Assembly (NCBI GenBank): GCA_018241405.1
Contig: JAFEDY010000014.1
Span: 1 to 64,000, forward strand
Direction of reading: 5' to 3'
Source of the DNA: Pseudomonadota bacterium
Lineage (GTDB): Bacteria > Pseudomonadota > Gammaproteobacteria > Burkholderiales > Burkholderiaceae_C
DNA: 64,000 nt
A program made the position numbers and the translations under genes. Shown piece after piece: positions 1 through 8,311 of this stretch (position 1 is its first letter; the number at the start of each line of letters is the position of its first letter). The notes under the pieces are model-generated. The model worked only from the letters and a program-made list of their open reading frames with translations. It was not told where the DNA came from and searched no databases.

Positions 1-1649
1 GGGACGGTGCACCGGGCGTGCACCGCCGACTGTCTCCGGTCGGCTGCCTGAATTGCAGCCCTGGGGGTGTCAACGCGATTCAGGACGGGTCAGACAACGC
101 CGAATATGTATTGGGCCTGCCCGACGTCAAGAAACTGGAAGACAACCGCAAAAAGGATAAGGAACAGGAATACCTTGGGCGCCTGCAGGACATGCGCACA
201 GCGTTTCGCGCCAGCATCGCCCAACTGCCGCAGCAGTTGCAGACGCAACCCGGTGTGCGTGCGGTGCTGGCCTTTCTCGATGGGCTGGACGTGGCCGCGC
301 TGGAACGCTTCCCCGCGCTGGCCGATATACGCGCCAGCAATCCCCTGGTGAGTTTTCGGCTGCAAGGCGAGGTGGAACTGATCTGCCAACAGCCGGCGAT
401 TGCCGCTGCGGCCGCCAACACCAGCGAGGACGACGACGGCCCCCGGGCCATGTGTCTGATTACGGGGCAGCAAGCGCCCATTGAACGCTTGCACACCGCC
501 ATCAAGGGCGTATGGGGTGCGCAGACTTCGGGCGCCAACATCGTCTCGTTCAACGCACGCGCCTTCGAGTCTTACGGCAAAACCGAGCGCCAGGGCGAAA
601 ACGCCCCCATCAGCAAGGCTGCCGCGTTCAAATACACCACCGCGCTCAATCACCTGCTGCGCAAAGGCTCGCCCCAGCGCATGCAGGTGGGCGATGCATC
701 CACCGTCTGCTGGGCCGACCATGCCAGCCCGTTTGAAACCGCGTTTTCTGAGTTGTTTGGCCAGGATGCTCCAGAAAACCCGGACGATGGCACGCCAGCC
801 GTGCAGGCCCTGTTCAACGCCATGCACAGCGGGCGCTTTGCCCAGCCCGAGGGCGACAACCGCTTTCATGTGCTGGGCCTGTCGCCCAACGCAGCACGTA
901 TCAGCGTGCGCTTTTACCACTGCCTGCCACTGCGGGACATGGCCGGGCGCATCACCCAGCACTTTGCCGATCTGGAACTGGTGCACGGGCCGCACGACGC
1001 GCCTTATCCCTCGCTGTTTCGCCTGCTGACAGCCGTTGCCTTGCAAGCCAAGGCCGACAACATCCCGCCCAACCTGGGCGGCGGCATTGTGGCCGCCATC
1101 CTGAGTGGCCCCAACGCCCCCTATCCGGCACTGTGGCTCAACGCCGCCGTGGGGCGCTGCCGCGCTGAGCAAAAGGTCAGCTACCTGCGCGCCGCTGCCA
1201 TCAAAGCCTGCCTGAACCGTTCCATCCGTTTTCGCCATAGTCCAGAGAAGGAGTTTTTGCCCATGCTCAACCCTGATAACCACCACACCGCCTACCGGCT
1301 GGGGCGGCTTTTTGCCGTTCTGGAAAAAATCCAGGAAGAAGCCAGCCCCGGTCTGAACGCCACCATCCGCGACCGTTATTACGGCGCGGCATCGAGCACG
1401 CCGGTGGCGGTGTTCACCACCTTGCTGCGGCTGAAAAACGCCCATTTGAAAAAGCTGGTCGCTGGGCGTGCCGTCTGGTTTGAAAAGCTGCTGGGCGAGG
1501 TACTGGCGCCAGTGCAGGACTTCCCGCGCCAGCTGCCGCTGCCCGACCAGGGGCGCTTTGCGCTGGGCTACTACCACCAGCGACAGGACTTTTTTACGCG
1601 CAAATCGCAGGACGCTGCACCCAACGAACTTCAAGGAGAACTTGTATGA
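1..1649 (+). CDS. cas8c: Cas8c (Csd1), type I-C Cascade large subunit, 5' end abnormal or cut by window
   Basis: This is the large subunit of type I-C Cascade, which helps recognise the PAM and position target DNA for Cas3. The frame is open from base 3 to the stop at 1647-1649. Family-like sequence starts at DNAEYVLG (about base 95), which in full-length Cas8c lies near residue 95-100. The later blocks [19 protein letters not shown] and [11 protein letters not shown] are typical of the family. About 515 residues remain from a usual 590-610. The roughly 30 codons before the junction do not resemble Cas8c (no FLWDN-type lead-in), and the DNA there folds into three adjacent hairpins. A GTG at 18 is only a formal start. 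Either the gene was interrupted at its 5' end or a divergent N-terminus lies to the left. The stop codon overlaps the cas7c ATG (1646) by 4 bp. Confidence 0.88.
   Translation, partial: DGAPGVHRRLSPVGCLNCSPGGVNAIQDGSDNAEYVLGLPDVKKLEDNRKKDKEQEYLGRLQDMRTAFRASIAQLPQQLQTQPGVRAVLAFLDGLDVAALERFPALADIRASNPLVSFRLQGEVELICQQPAIAAAAANTSEDDDGPRAMCLITGQQAPIERLHTAIKGVWGAQTSGANIVSFNARAFESYGKTERQGENAPISKAAAFKYTTALNHLLRKGSPQRMQVGDASTVCWADHASPFETAFSELFGQDAPENPDDGTPAVQALFNAMHSGRFAQPEGDNRFHVLGLSPNAARISVRFYHCLPLRDMAGRITQHFADLELVHGPHDAPYPSLFRLLTAVALQAKADNIPPNLGGGIVAAILSGPNAPYPALWLNAAVGRCRAEQKVSYLRAAAIKACLNRSIRFRHSPEKEFLPMLNPDNHHTAYRLGRLFAVLEKIQEEASPGLNATIRDRYYGAASSTPVAVFTTLLRLKNAHLKKLVAGRAVWFEKLLGEVLAPVQDFPRQLPLPDQGRFALGYYHQRQDFFTRKSQDAAPNELQGELV
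5..60. repeat. Three tandem short inverted repeats at the left edge, upstream of the Cas8c-like sequence
   Basis: CGGTGCAC (5-12) pairs perfectly with GTGCACCG (18-25). CCGAC (26-30) pairs with GTCGG (39-43). GGCTGC (42-47) pairs with GCAGCC (55-60). These hairpins lie immediately before the point (about base 95) where Cas8c similarity begins. They look more like the end of a mobile element or a structured RNA than protein-coding sequence. I cannot assign a family, and the left part of the element, if any, is outside the window. Confidence 0.5.
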
Positions 1650-2629
1650 GCCTGAACCGCCGCTATGACTTCGTACTGATTTTTGACGTGAAAGACGGTA
1701 ACCCCAACGGCGACCCCGACGCCGGCAACCTGCCGCGCCTGGACGCCGAAACCGGCCACGGGCTGATGACCGATGTGGCCCTCAAGCGCAAGGTGCGCAA
1801 CTTCGTCGGTTTGGTCAAGGAGCAGGACGCACGTGCGCCCGAGGCAGGCGAAAAGCGCTTTGAAATCTACGTGCGCGAAAAAGCCATCCTCAACCAGCAG
1901 CATGAACGCGCTTATTCCGCATTGAATCTGGCGGCACCGCAGGAGGAACAAGCGCAAGTAGCTCTCGAATTAGTAGCGGATGATGGCAAAAAGAAAAAAA
2001 CCACCAAAGAAAAGCGCAAGGGCAGCGCGGATGAGGTGACGCTGGCGCGCCAGTGGATGTGCCAGAACTTTTTTGATGTGCGCACCTTTGGCGCAGTGAT
2101 GTCCACAGGTGACAAAAATTGCGGTCAGGTGCGCGGCCCGGTGCAACTGACCTTTGCACGCTCGGTAGAACCCATCGTGGCACTGGAGCATTCCATTTCC
2201 GTTTGCGCGGCACGCTCTGCCGACAAACCAGTGGAAGCGCAAATTGGTATTCAGGGCCGCAAACACACCGTTCCCTACGGCGTCTATGTGGCGCATGGCT
2301 TTGTGTCCTCCTTCCTGGCCAAGCAAACCGGGTTTGATGCCCATGACCTGGAACTGCTGTGGCAGGCGCTGGGCCAGATGTTCGAGCACGACCGCTCCGC
2401 CGCCCGGGGCATGATGGCCACGCGCGGCCTGTACGTCTTCGAGCACGACAGCGAGCTGGGCAACGCCCCGGCGCACGCCCTGTTCGATCGCCTGCATGTA
2501 TCCCCCAAAGAAGCCGGCACCGTGGCGCGCAGTTTTGACGCCTATGCCGTGGACTTTGATGGTGCGGCTCTGGCCATTAGCGAGGCTGTGGACGCTGCGC
2601 CTGGCGTGAAACTGGTGCGCAGGTTCTGA
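1646..2629 (+). CDS. cas7c: Cas7c (Csd2), type I-C Cascade backbone subunit
   Basis: This RAMP-fold protein polymerises along the crRNA to form the Cascade backbone. The N-terminus [20 protein letters not shown] and the blocks [29 protein letters not shown] and GQVRGPVQ are characteristic of Csd2. The length of 327 aa is larger than the usual 280-300. Much of the excess is a Lys-rich linker at residues 95-130 ([12 protein letters not shown]), between QQHERAY and WMCQNFF. The start codon overlaps the end of cas8c, with a GGAG ribosome-binding site at about 1634, so the two are translationally coupled. A BRO-N/DinD-like gene, not cas4, follows 22 nt after its stop. Confidence 0.95.
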   Translation: MSLNRRYDFVLIFDVKDGNPNGDPDAGNLPRLDAETGHGLMTDVALKRKVRNFVGLVKEQDARAPEAGEKRFEIYVREKAILNQQHERAYSALNLAAPQEEQAQVALELVADDGKKKKTTKEKRKGSADEVTLARQWMCQNFFDVRTFGAVMSTGDKNCGQVRGPVQLTFARSVEPIVALEHSISVCAARSADKPVEAQIGIQGRKHTVPYGVYVAHGFVSSFLAKQTGFDAHDLELLWQALGQMFEHDRSAARGMMATRGLYVFEHDSELGNAPAHALFDRLHVSPKEAGTVARSFDAYAVDFDGAALAISEAVDAAPGVKLVRRF

Positions 2630-2651
2630 CCCACATCCGCAGGAGCCGCAG

Positions 2652-3521
2652 ATGAAAATCCTCTCCAGCGAATTTGAAGGCCAGTCCATCCGCCGCCTGT
2701 ACGACGAGGCCACCGAAACCTGGTGGTTCTCGGTGGTGGACGTGGTGCAGGTATTGACCCAGCAAGCGGATTTTCAGACCGCCAGAAAATACTGGAATCA
2801 GCTCAAACGCCGTCTTGCAGCAGAAGGCAGCCAGTCGGTGACAGACTGTCACCGACTGAAATTGCCCGCCGCTGATGGCAAGAGCTACCTGACCGACTGC
2901 GCCACCGCCCAAACCCTGCTGCGCCTGGTGCAGTCCGTCCCCAGCCCCAAAGCTGAACCCATCAAGCTGTGGCTGGCCAAGGTGGGCTACGAGCGGATGC
3001 AGGAAATCGCAGATCCCGCCCAGGCGCTCGATCGTGCGCGCCAGACCTGGCAGCAGCAGGGCCGAAGCGACAAGTGGATCCAGCAGCGCATGGCCGGGCA
3101 GGAAACGCGCAACAAGCTCACCGACTACTGGAGCGAGCACGGCGTCGAGCAGGGGCGCGAGTTCGCCATCCTCACCAACCTCATCCACCAGGAATGGTCG
3201 GGTTTGAGCGTGGCCGCGCACAAGGAGGCCAAAGGCCTGTCCAGCCACAACCTGCGCGACCACATGAGCGAGGCCGAGCTGATCTTCACCGCCCTGGCCG
3301 AACTCTCCACGCGCCAGATTGCCGAGCGCCAGCAGGCCACCGGCATGGCCGAAAACCAAACCGCCGCCAAGGCCGGTGGCCGCATTGCCCGCGGCGCTCG
3401 CCAACAGTTGGAAGACCAGACGGGCCAAAGTGTGGTCACGGCAGCCAACTACCTGCCCCCGGGAGCGCAGCCGCCGGGGAAACTGCCCGCCGCCAAGCCT
3501 CGGCGCCGCAAAAAACCGTGA
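2652..3521 (+). CDS. BRO-N / DinD-like antirepressor-family protein inside the cas operon
   Basis: The protein has 289 aa. Residues 1-100 read as a BRO-N domain, with WWFSVVDVVQVL, RKYWNQLKRRL and YLTDCATAQTLLRLVQS. This DNA-binding module is found in phage antirepressors and DNA-damage-inducible protein D. The C-terminal half (EFAILTNLIHQEW, KEAKGLSSHNLRDHMSEAEL, QATGMAENQTAAKAGGRIAR) is collinear with E. coli DinD. The tail is Pro/Lys/Arg-rich (PRRRKKP). AGGAG at about 2640 sets the ATG. The gene starts 22 nt after cas7c and ends 4 nt before the cas4 ATG, so it must be co-transcribed. E. coli DinD is LexA-regulated and reported to interfere with RecA. Any role in CRISPR regulation or adaptation is inference. 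It is not one of the seven core I-C genes. Confidence 0.85.
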   Translation: MKILSSEFEGQSIRRLYDEATETWWFSVVDVVQVLTQQADFQTARKYWNQLKRRLAAEGSQSVTDCHRLKLPAADGKSYLTDCATAQTLLRLVQSVPSPKAEPIKLWLAKVGYERMQEIADPAQALDRARQTWQQQGRSDKWIQQRMAGQETRNKLTDYWSEHGVEQGREFAILTNLIHQEWSGLSVAAHKEAKGLSSHNLRDHMSEAELIFTALAELSTRQIAERQQATGMAENQTAAKAGGRIARGARQQLEDQTGQSVVTAANYLPPGAQPPGKLPAAKPRRRKKP

Positions 3522-3525
3522 CGGC

Positions 3526-4164
3526 ATGGACGCACCCGAGCCCATCGCCCTGTCGGCCCTGCAGCACTGGCAATACTGCCCGCGCCAGTGCGGCTTGATC
3601 CATCTGGAACAGGTGTTCGACGACAACGTCCACACCCTGCGCGGCCAGGCCGTCCAGGCCCGCACCGACCGCCCTGGCGTGGAAACCGCCAAGGGCGTGC
3701 GCGTGGAGCGTGCCCTGCCGCTGTGGCATGACGAGCTGGGCCTGATTGGCAAGTCCGACGTGGTGGAGTTTTTGCCCGATGGCACGCCCTACCCAGTGGA
3801 ATACAAGCACGGCAGCCGCCACAAGGCGGCCGACATTGCCGCCTGCGACGACCTGCAATTGGCCGGGCAGGCCATGTGTTTGGAGGCGATGACTGGCAAG
3901 CCCGTGCTGGAGGGTGCGCTGTACTACGCCAGCTCCAAGCGCCGGCGCGTGCTGCCCATCACCACCGCCCTGCGCAACCAAGTGGAGGCCGCCGCCCAGG
4001 CCATCCGCCAGATGCTGGCCAGCGGCGAACTACCACCGCCGCTGCAGGGGGAACAGGCCCAGCGCCGATGCAAGGCCTGCTCGCTGCAAGAGCGCTGCCA
4101 GCCGCAGGCCACGCACACCGCCCTGGCCCTGGCTCGCGCCAGCCTGTTCGACCCCGACGCCTAG
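3526..4164 (+). CDS. cas4: Cas4, PD-(D/E)xK exonuclease of CRISPR adaptation
   Basis: Cas4 trims prespacers and selects the PAM during spacer acquisition with Cas1-Cas2. The protein has 212 aa. N-terminal cysteines lie in YCPRQC (C18, C22) and the C-terminal cluster is CKACSLQERC (C182, C185, C191), together forming the Fe-S site. The nuclease core is GKSDVV (D78) and VEYKHG (E92, K94). The ATG at 3526 was chosen because the protein then begins at the family start (SALQHWQYCPRQC) and sits only 4 nt after the DinD-like stop. An open frame extends further upstream but overlaps that gene. cas1 follows after 10 nt. Confidence 0.96.
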   Translation: MDAPEPIALSALQHWQYCPRQCGLIHLEQVFDDNVHTLRGQAVQARTDRPGVETAKGVRVERALPLWHDELGLIGKSDVVEFLPDGTPYPVEYKHGSRHKAADIAACDDLQLAGQAMCLEAMTGKPVLEGALYYASSKRRRVLPITTALRNQVEAAAQAIRQMLASGELPPPLQGEQAQRRCKACSLQERCQPQATHTALALARASLFDPDA

Positions 4165-4174
4165 CCGCAGCCCC

Positions 4175-5203
4175 ATGCAACTACTCAACACCCTCTACGT
4201 CACCCTGCCCGATGCCTGGCTGTGCCTGGACAACGACACCCTGCGCGTGGAGGTCGAGCGCGAAGCCCGCCTGCGCGTGCCCCTGCACCACCTGAACGCC
4301 GTGGTCTGCTTTGGCCATACGGGTCTATCGGCACCGCTGATGCACCGGCTGGCCGACGAAGGCATCGCCCTGGTGCTGCTGGATGGCAATGGCCGTTTCA
4401 AGGCGCGGCTGGAAGGGGCCGTCAGCGGCAACGTGCTCTTGCGCCAGGCGCAGTTTCAGCGCGTAGGCGACGCTGCATTTGCGCTGGACATGGCCCGCGC
4501 CTGCGTGGCCGGAAAAATCAAGAACTGCCGCCAGGTACTGCAGCGTGGCGCACGCGAGGCCAAATCCGAAGACGAGGCCGCACGCCTCACCCGCCTGACC
4601 CAAGACCTGGCCGCCAGCCTGCGCGCCTTGCCCCAGGCCACCACCCTGGACGAACTGCGCGGCCTGGAGGGTGAGGCGGCCCGCCAATACTTCAGCGGAA
4701 TGACGCTGCTGCTGTGCCCAGACCAGCGCGAAGCCTTCGCCATGGACGGGCGCACGCGGCGCCCACCGCGTGACCGTTTCAACGCCCTGCTGTCTTTCCT
4801 CTACGCCATGTGGATGAACGACTGCCGCAGCGCTCTGGAAGCCGCCGGGCTGGATCCGCAAGCCGGCTTCCTGCACGCCCTGCGCCCCGGCCGGGCGGCG
4901 TTGGCGCTGGATTTGATGGAGGAATTCCGCCCCTGGGCCGACCGCCTGGCGCTGACCCTGGTCAACCGGGGGCAGGTCAAGGCCAGCAATTTTGATCTGC
5001 GCGAAGGTGGCGGCGTCGCGTTGCAGGCCGAGGCGCGCAAAACCGTGGTGGTTGCATTCCAAGAGCGCAAAAAGGACGAGGTGCAACATCCCATCCTGGC
5101 TCAATCCATTCCGCTGGGCCTGGCCCCTCTGGTGCAGGCGCGCCTGCTGGCCCGCGCCCTGCGCGAAGACGACGCGCCCTACATGCCCTATATCGCCCGA
5201 TAG
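4175..5203 (+). CDS. cas1: Cas1, type I-C integrase subunit of the adaptation complex
   Basis: Cas1 is the metal-dependent integrase that, with Cas2, inserts spacers at the leader end. The protein has 342 aa, the usual I-C size. The all-beta N-terminus begins [16 protein letters not shown]. Expected metal ligands are visible: E165 in [11 protein letters not shown]234 in [10 protein letters not shown] and the acidic pair in LDLMEEFRP (D246, E249). The ATG at 4175 gives the canonical start; the frame is open upstream but only as overlap with cas4. cas2 starts 11 nt after the stop. Bases 5144-5164, coding LLARALR, are identical over 21 nt to part of spacer 16. Confidence 0.97.
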   Translation: MQLLNTLYVTLPDAWLCLDNDTLRVEVEREARLRVPLHHLNAVVCFGHTGLSAPLMHRLADEGIALVLLDGNGRFKARLEGAVSGNVLLRQAQFQRVGDAAFALDMARACVAGKIKNCRQVLQRGAREAKSEDEAARLTRLTQDLAASLRALPQATTLDELRGLEGEAARQYFSGMTLLLCPDQREAFAMDGRTRRPPRDRFNALLSFLYAMWMNDCRSALEAAGLDPQAGFLHALRPGRAALALDLMEEFRPWADRLALTLVNRGQVKASNFDLREGGGVALQAEARKTVVVAFQERKKDEVQHPILAQSIPLGLAPLVQARLLARALREDDAPYMPYIAR

Positions 5204-5214
5204 GGAGGCCCGCC

Positions 5215-5505
5215 ATGCTGGTGCTGGTCTGCTACGACGTGAACACCGAAACAGCCGCAGGCCGCCGCCGCCTGCGCCGCGTGGCCAAGGTGTGCGAAGG
5301 CATAGGGCAACGGGTGCAAAAATCGGTCTTCGAATGCCAGCTGGACGTGGCGCAGTTCGAAACTCTGGAGCGGCGCCTGCTGGCAGAAATCGATGCCCAG
5401 CTTGACTGCCTGCGGCTTTACCGCATCCCCGGCACACGCGGCTTTGAAGTGGTGGAGCATGGTCAGTTTAAGGCGGTGGACTTCGAGGGGCCGCTGGTGC
5501 TGTAG
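5215..5505 (+). CDS. cas2: Cas2, adaptation complex subunit
   Basis: A 96-aa ferredoxin-fold protein that dimerises and bridges two Cas1 dimers during spacer integration. The first strand, LVLVCYDV, carries the conserved Asp (D8). The end [21 protein letters not shown] matches I-C family members. GGGAGG at 5204-5209 precedes the ATG. It is the last gene of the cas operon; the leader and array start 239 bp downstream on the same strand. Confidence 0.96.
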   Translation: MLVLVCYDVNTETAAGRRRLRRVAKVCEGIGQRVQKSVFECQLDVAQFETLERRLLAEIDAQLDCLRLYRIPGTRGFEVVEHGQFKAVDFEGPLVL

Positions 5506-5567
5506 CTTGGACTTGCGGATGGCCCCAAATCATAGATTTTTACGTTGCGGGCGTGATAAGGTGCGAA

Positions 5568-5610
5568 GCGCGAACCCCGAGTGATGCCTTCATTCACTTG
5601 GGGTTCGCGC
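5568..5610. repeat. 17-bp near-perfect hairpin in the CRISPR leader
   Basis: GCGCGAACCCCGAGTGA (5568-5584) pairs with TCACTTGGGGTTCGCGC (5594-5610) with a single G-T wobble and a 9-nt loop. It lies about 135 bp before the first repeat. It could terminate cas transcription, but the T-tract after it is poor (GCTTTATAAG). It could equally be a protein-binding site or a structured leader RNA. Confidence 0.75.
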
Positions 5611-5668
5611 GCTTTATAAGTCCTTGTAGTGATTGAGTTTTCCATTCATCCTAGTGATTTCCCGAGCC

Positions 5669-5684
5669 GTCTGCGCATGCAGAC
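5669..5684. repeat. Short leader hairpin near the first repeat
   Basis: GTCTGC (5669-5674) and GCAGAC (5679-5684) form a perfect 6-bp stem with the 4-nt loop GCAT. It is about 60 bp before repeat 1, followed by the second copy of GGGTTCGCGC. Confidence 0.5.
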
Positions 5685-5744
5685 TTTGCGGGTTCGCGCA
5701 TTGATGGAGAAAAGCCAGTCACCACATGGGTTTGCACGTGAAGC

Positions 5745-7136
5745 GCATCGCCCGCCAGCAATGGCGGGCGCGGATTGAAACCCGTTCAAGTTGATCGACG
5801 TTGCGAACCGTGGCGGCATCGCCCGCCAGCAATGGCGGGCGCGGATTGAAACGTATTGAACGAACGATCCATGGATACGGTGCGACCGGCATCGCCCGCC
5901 AGCAATGGCGGGCGCGGATTGAAACAGCATTCAGAAAATCGGTAACTGGCGCCATGGCCGGCATCGCCCGCCAGCAATGGCGGGCGCGGATTGAAACCGG
6001 TGCAGTCGGTTCCTCCCTGCGGCGCGGCCGCGCATCGCCCGCCAGCAATGGCGGGCGCGGATTGAAACTGTGGCAGTAGCTGGGCGCTGGCGTTGGTCAC
6101 GGGCATCGCCCGCCAGCAATGGCGGGCGCGGATTGAAACTCGACCTTCGAGATGCCATCGCAGCCGACACAGCGGCGCATCGCCCGCCAGCAATGGCGGG
6201 CGCGGATTGAAACCACAAGGAGCACAGCATGAACAAGATCGAAGCCAGGCATCGCCCGCCAGCAATGGCGGGCGCGGATTGAAACGACACGTTCGACACG
6301 GAACGGTTGTCCGTATAAAGCATCGCCCGCCAGCAATGGCGGGCGCGGATTGAAACCAGCAGCTCGGCGGGCCGCCCGTGGGGCCATGGCGCATCGCCCG
6401 CCAGCAATGGCGGGCGCGGATTGAAACCGGCTATGGCCGCAGACGATTTCCAGGCCCTCAAGGCATCGCCCGCCAGCAATGGCGGGCGCGGATTGAAACT
6501 CGTAGGGGCGGTAGCGCCAGTGCCCGGACTGCATGCATCGCCCGCCAGCAATGGCGGGCGCGGATTGAAACATGCCGCCATCTCCACACGCCCATCGCGG
6601 TACACGCATCGCCCGCCAGCAATGGCGGGCGCGGATTGAAACACCAGTTCCTGAGTAGTGACGCTCGAAATCGCGTTGCATCGCCCGCCAGCAATGGCGG
6701 GCGCGGATTGAAACATAGATGGCGTTGAGTTCGGCCTGGGCTGCCGGGGCATCGCCCGCCAGCAATGGCGGGCGCGGATTGAAACATATACTGTCCCGCA
6801 TCCCATTCGCGGGCAGGGAGCATCGCCCGCCAGCAATGGCGGGCGCGGATTGAAACATCGCTCAAGATGCTGCTGGCCCGCGCCCTGCGCAAGCATCGCC
6901 CGCCAGCAATGGCGGGCGCGGATTGAAACCGCAGCGTGACCGCCGATTGTTCAAAGCCGTGCCGGCATCGCCCGCCAGCAATGGCGGGCGCGGATTGAAA
7001 CATCAAAGTAGCTCATGCATCCTCCCGTCTGTGCAGGCATCGCCCGCCAGCAATGGCGGGCGCGGATTGAAACCCCGACATCAGCGAAGAAACCCGCACC
7101 GTGGGCCGGCATCGCCCGCCAGCAATGGCGGGCGCG
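5745..7136 (+). CRISPR. Type I-C CRISPR array, 20 repeats and 19 spacers
   Basis: The repeat is 37 nt. It begins GCATCGCCCGCC and ends GCGCGGATTGAAAC, with an 8-bp stem (CGCCCGCC / GGCGGGCG) around the loop AGCAAT. The ATTGAAAC 3' end is the usual I-C crRNA handle processed by Cas5c. Repeats 1-19 start at 5745, 5816, 5889, 5961, 6032, 6103, 6177, 6249, 6320, 6391, 6463, 6535, 6606, 6678, 6749, 6820, 6893, 6965 and 7037, and appear identical. Repeat 20 (7109-7136) keeps only its first 28 nt. Spacers are 34-37 nt and all differ. Spacer 7 (from 6214) resembles a ribosome-binding site plus start codon of a foreign gene. The leader is on the left, so the newest spacers are there. Confidence 0.99.
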
Positions 7137-7138
7137 AC

Positions 7139-7753
7139 TCACCGCGTCAGCGGCAGCGCCACCCCCATGGTGGCAAAGGCGCCGCCGCAGATGCGGTTGA
7201 AGCGCCGGCCCAGGCGCTGCAGCGCCGGGCGGATGCGGTGCGCCAGCCGGGCCAGCAGGTATTCCACCAGGCATTCGATGATGCCGAACGTGCCCGCCAT
7301 GATGGCGAACTGCCACCACAGGCTGCGCGCCGGGTCGAGGAACTGCGGCAGGAAGGCGCCGTAGAACAGCAGCGCCTTGGGGTTGGACACGGCCGCGAAC
7401 AGGCCCTGGCGGAACATCATGCTGCGATGCGACACGCGCGCCGTGCCCTCGGCCGCCTCCAGCTGCAGCGGCGGCGCGCGCCACAGCTGCACGCCCAGCC
7501 ACACCAGATAGGCGCCGCCCACCCACTTGAGCACCAGCAGCGCATGGGCCGATGCCTGCAGCAGCGCGCCGATGCCCACCATGGACAGCGCAATCACGCA
7601 GGCAAAGCCCAGCGCGCCGCCGGCAATGGTGTAGAGCGTGCGCTGGTGGCCGTGCAGGGCGCCGTGGGTCAGTGCCAGCAGGCTGTTGGGGCCGGGCGTG
7701 AGCGACAGGCCAAGGGCGGCCACCAGATACAGCAGCCAGGTGTGCAAAGCCAT
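7139..7753 (-). CDS. LysE/RhtB-family amino-acid exporter
   Basis: A 204-aa inner-membrane protein of the LysE/RhtB superfamily, which exports amino acids such as lysine, threonine or homoserine lactone; the substrate cannot be told. The family signature LSLTPGPNSLLALTHGALHG is at residues 17-36, followed by about six hydrophobic segments. The start at 7753 gives the canonical MALHTWLLYL start with AAGGAC upstream; the longer open frame adds no family sequence. Its stop codon (7139-7141) is 2 bp from the truncated last CRISPR repeat, so the array has grown or been trimmed right up to this gene. Confidence 0.9.
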   Translation of the reverse strand: MALHTWLLYLVAALGLSLTPGPNSLLALTHGALHGHQRTLYTIAGGALGFACVIALSMVGIGALLQASAHALLVLKWVGGAYLVWLGVQLWRAPPLQLEAAEGTARVSHRSMMFRQGLFAAVSNPKALLFYGAFLPQFLDPARSLWWQFAIMAGTFGIIECLVEYLLARLAHRIRPALQRLGRRFNRICGGAFATMGVALPLTR

Positions 7754-7881
7754 GTGGGATGTCCTTGGGGTGAGCGATGCGCCATCGTAAGCCCTGGGGC
7801 GCAGGGACATGCATCTGGACATCACCGTCCTCATGCCGCATGCTGGCACCAATGCGGTTTATGACATGCCAGGAGCGCGCC

Positions 7882-8166
7882 ATGCGCAAGGAAGTTGGTG
7901 CCAGCGACCAGACATCGCTGAGCAAGAAATACGCCGGTCAGCTCTTTGACCTGCAAATCATGGACGATGGTTGCCGTGTGATGCAGGCGGTGCGGGTTAT
8001 GCCCGTGAAGCAGGAAGGTGCTGCGCACTGCACCAACAAAGCCTCAACTCCTGTAGACGACTGGGCCAGGCAGTATGCGGTCGACATCGACCAGTACAAC
8101 GCCTGGGCCGCTGGGCGTCCGCCCTACTCGCAACGTGTGCGCCAATGGCGCGCTGACAGAAGGTAG
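7882..8166 (+). CDS. Hypothetical protein, 94 aa
   Basis: A small soluble protein I do not recognise. AGGAG at about 7871 supports the ATG at 7882 (MRKEVGASDQTSL). The C-terminus is rich in Arg, Trp and Tyr (DDWARQYAVDIDQYNAWAAGRPPYSQRVRQW). No signal peptide or membrane segment is seen. It lies alone between the divergent lysE-type gene and the riboflavin synthase-like gene. Confidence 0.55.
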   Translation: MRKEVGASDQTSLSKKYAGQLFDLQIMDDGCRVMQAVRVMPVKQEGAAHCTNKASTPVDDWARQYAVDIDQYNAWAAGRPPYSQRVRQWRADRR

Positions 8167-8311
8167 GCCATGGCGCGCCTGGTCAGGGCCGAAGTCCTCG
8201 CCATAGACAGCGCACTCGATATGCTGCTGCGCGGGTACTGTGCGCTGGCCAGCCCCGGTAAACCCCTTGCTGGCACAATCCCCGGCTTTGCACCACCCAC
8301 AGCCAGCAGCC

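Larger units (their letters stand above)
5506..5744 (+). promoter_or_regulatory. CRISPR leader between cas2 and the first repeat
   Basis: A 239-bp, comparatively AT-richer stretch with no gene, directly upstream of repeat 1. It should contain the array promoter and the integration-directing sequences. Visible structure includes a 17-bp hairpin at 5568-5610, a 6-bp hairpin at 5669-5684, and the motif GGGTTCGCGC at both 5600-5609 and 5689-5698. The orientation (leader on the cas2 side, repeats ending ATTGAAAC to the right) is normal for I-C. Confidence 0.8.

Noticed and set aside
5144..5164. Self-targeting of cas1 by spacer 16
   Set aside because: The match covers only the distal 21 nt, and the seed end differs. 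Both encode a common Leu/Ala/Arg helix in GC-rich codons.
5719..6896. Long minus-strand frames with repeated FNPRPPLLAGDA, FQSAPAIAGGRC and VSIRARHCWRAM peptides
   Set aside because: These are translations of the CRISPR repeat in its three reverse frames. The periodicity is that of the array, and no ribosome-binding site or family similarity exists.
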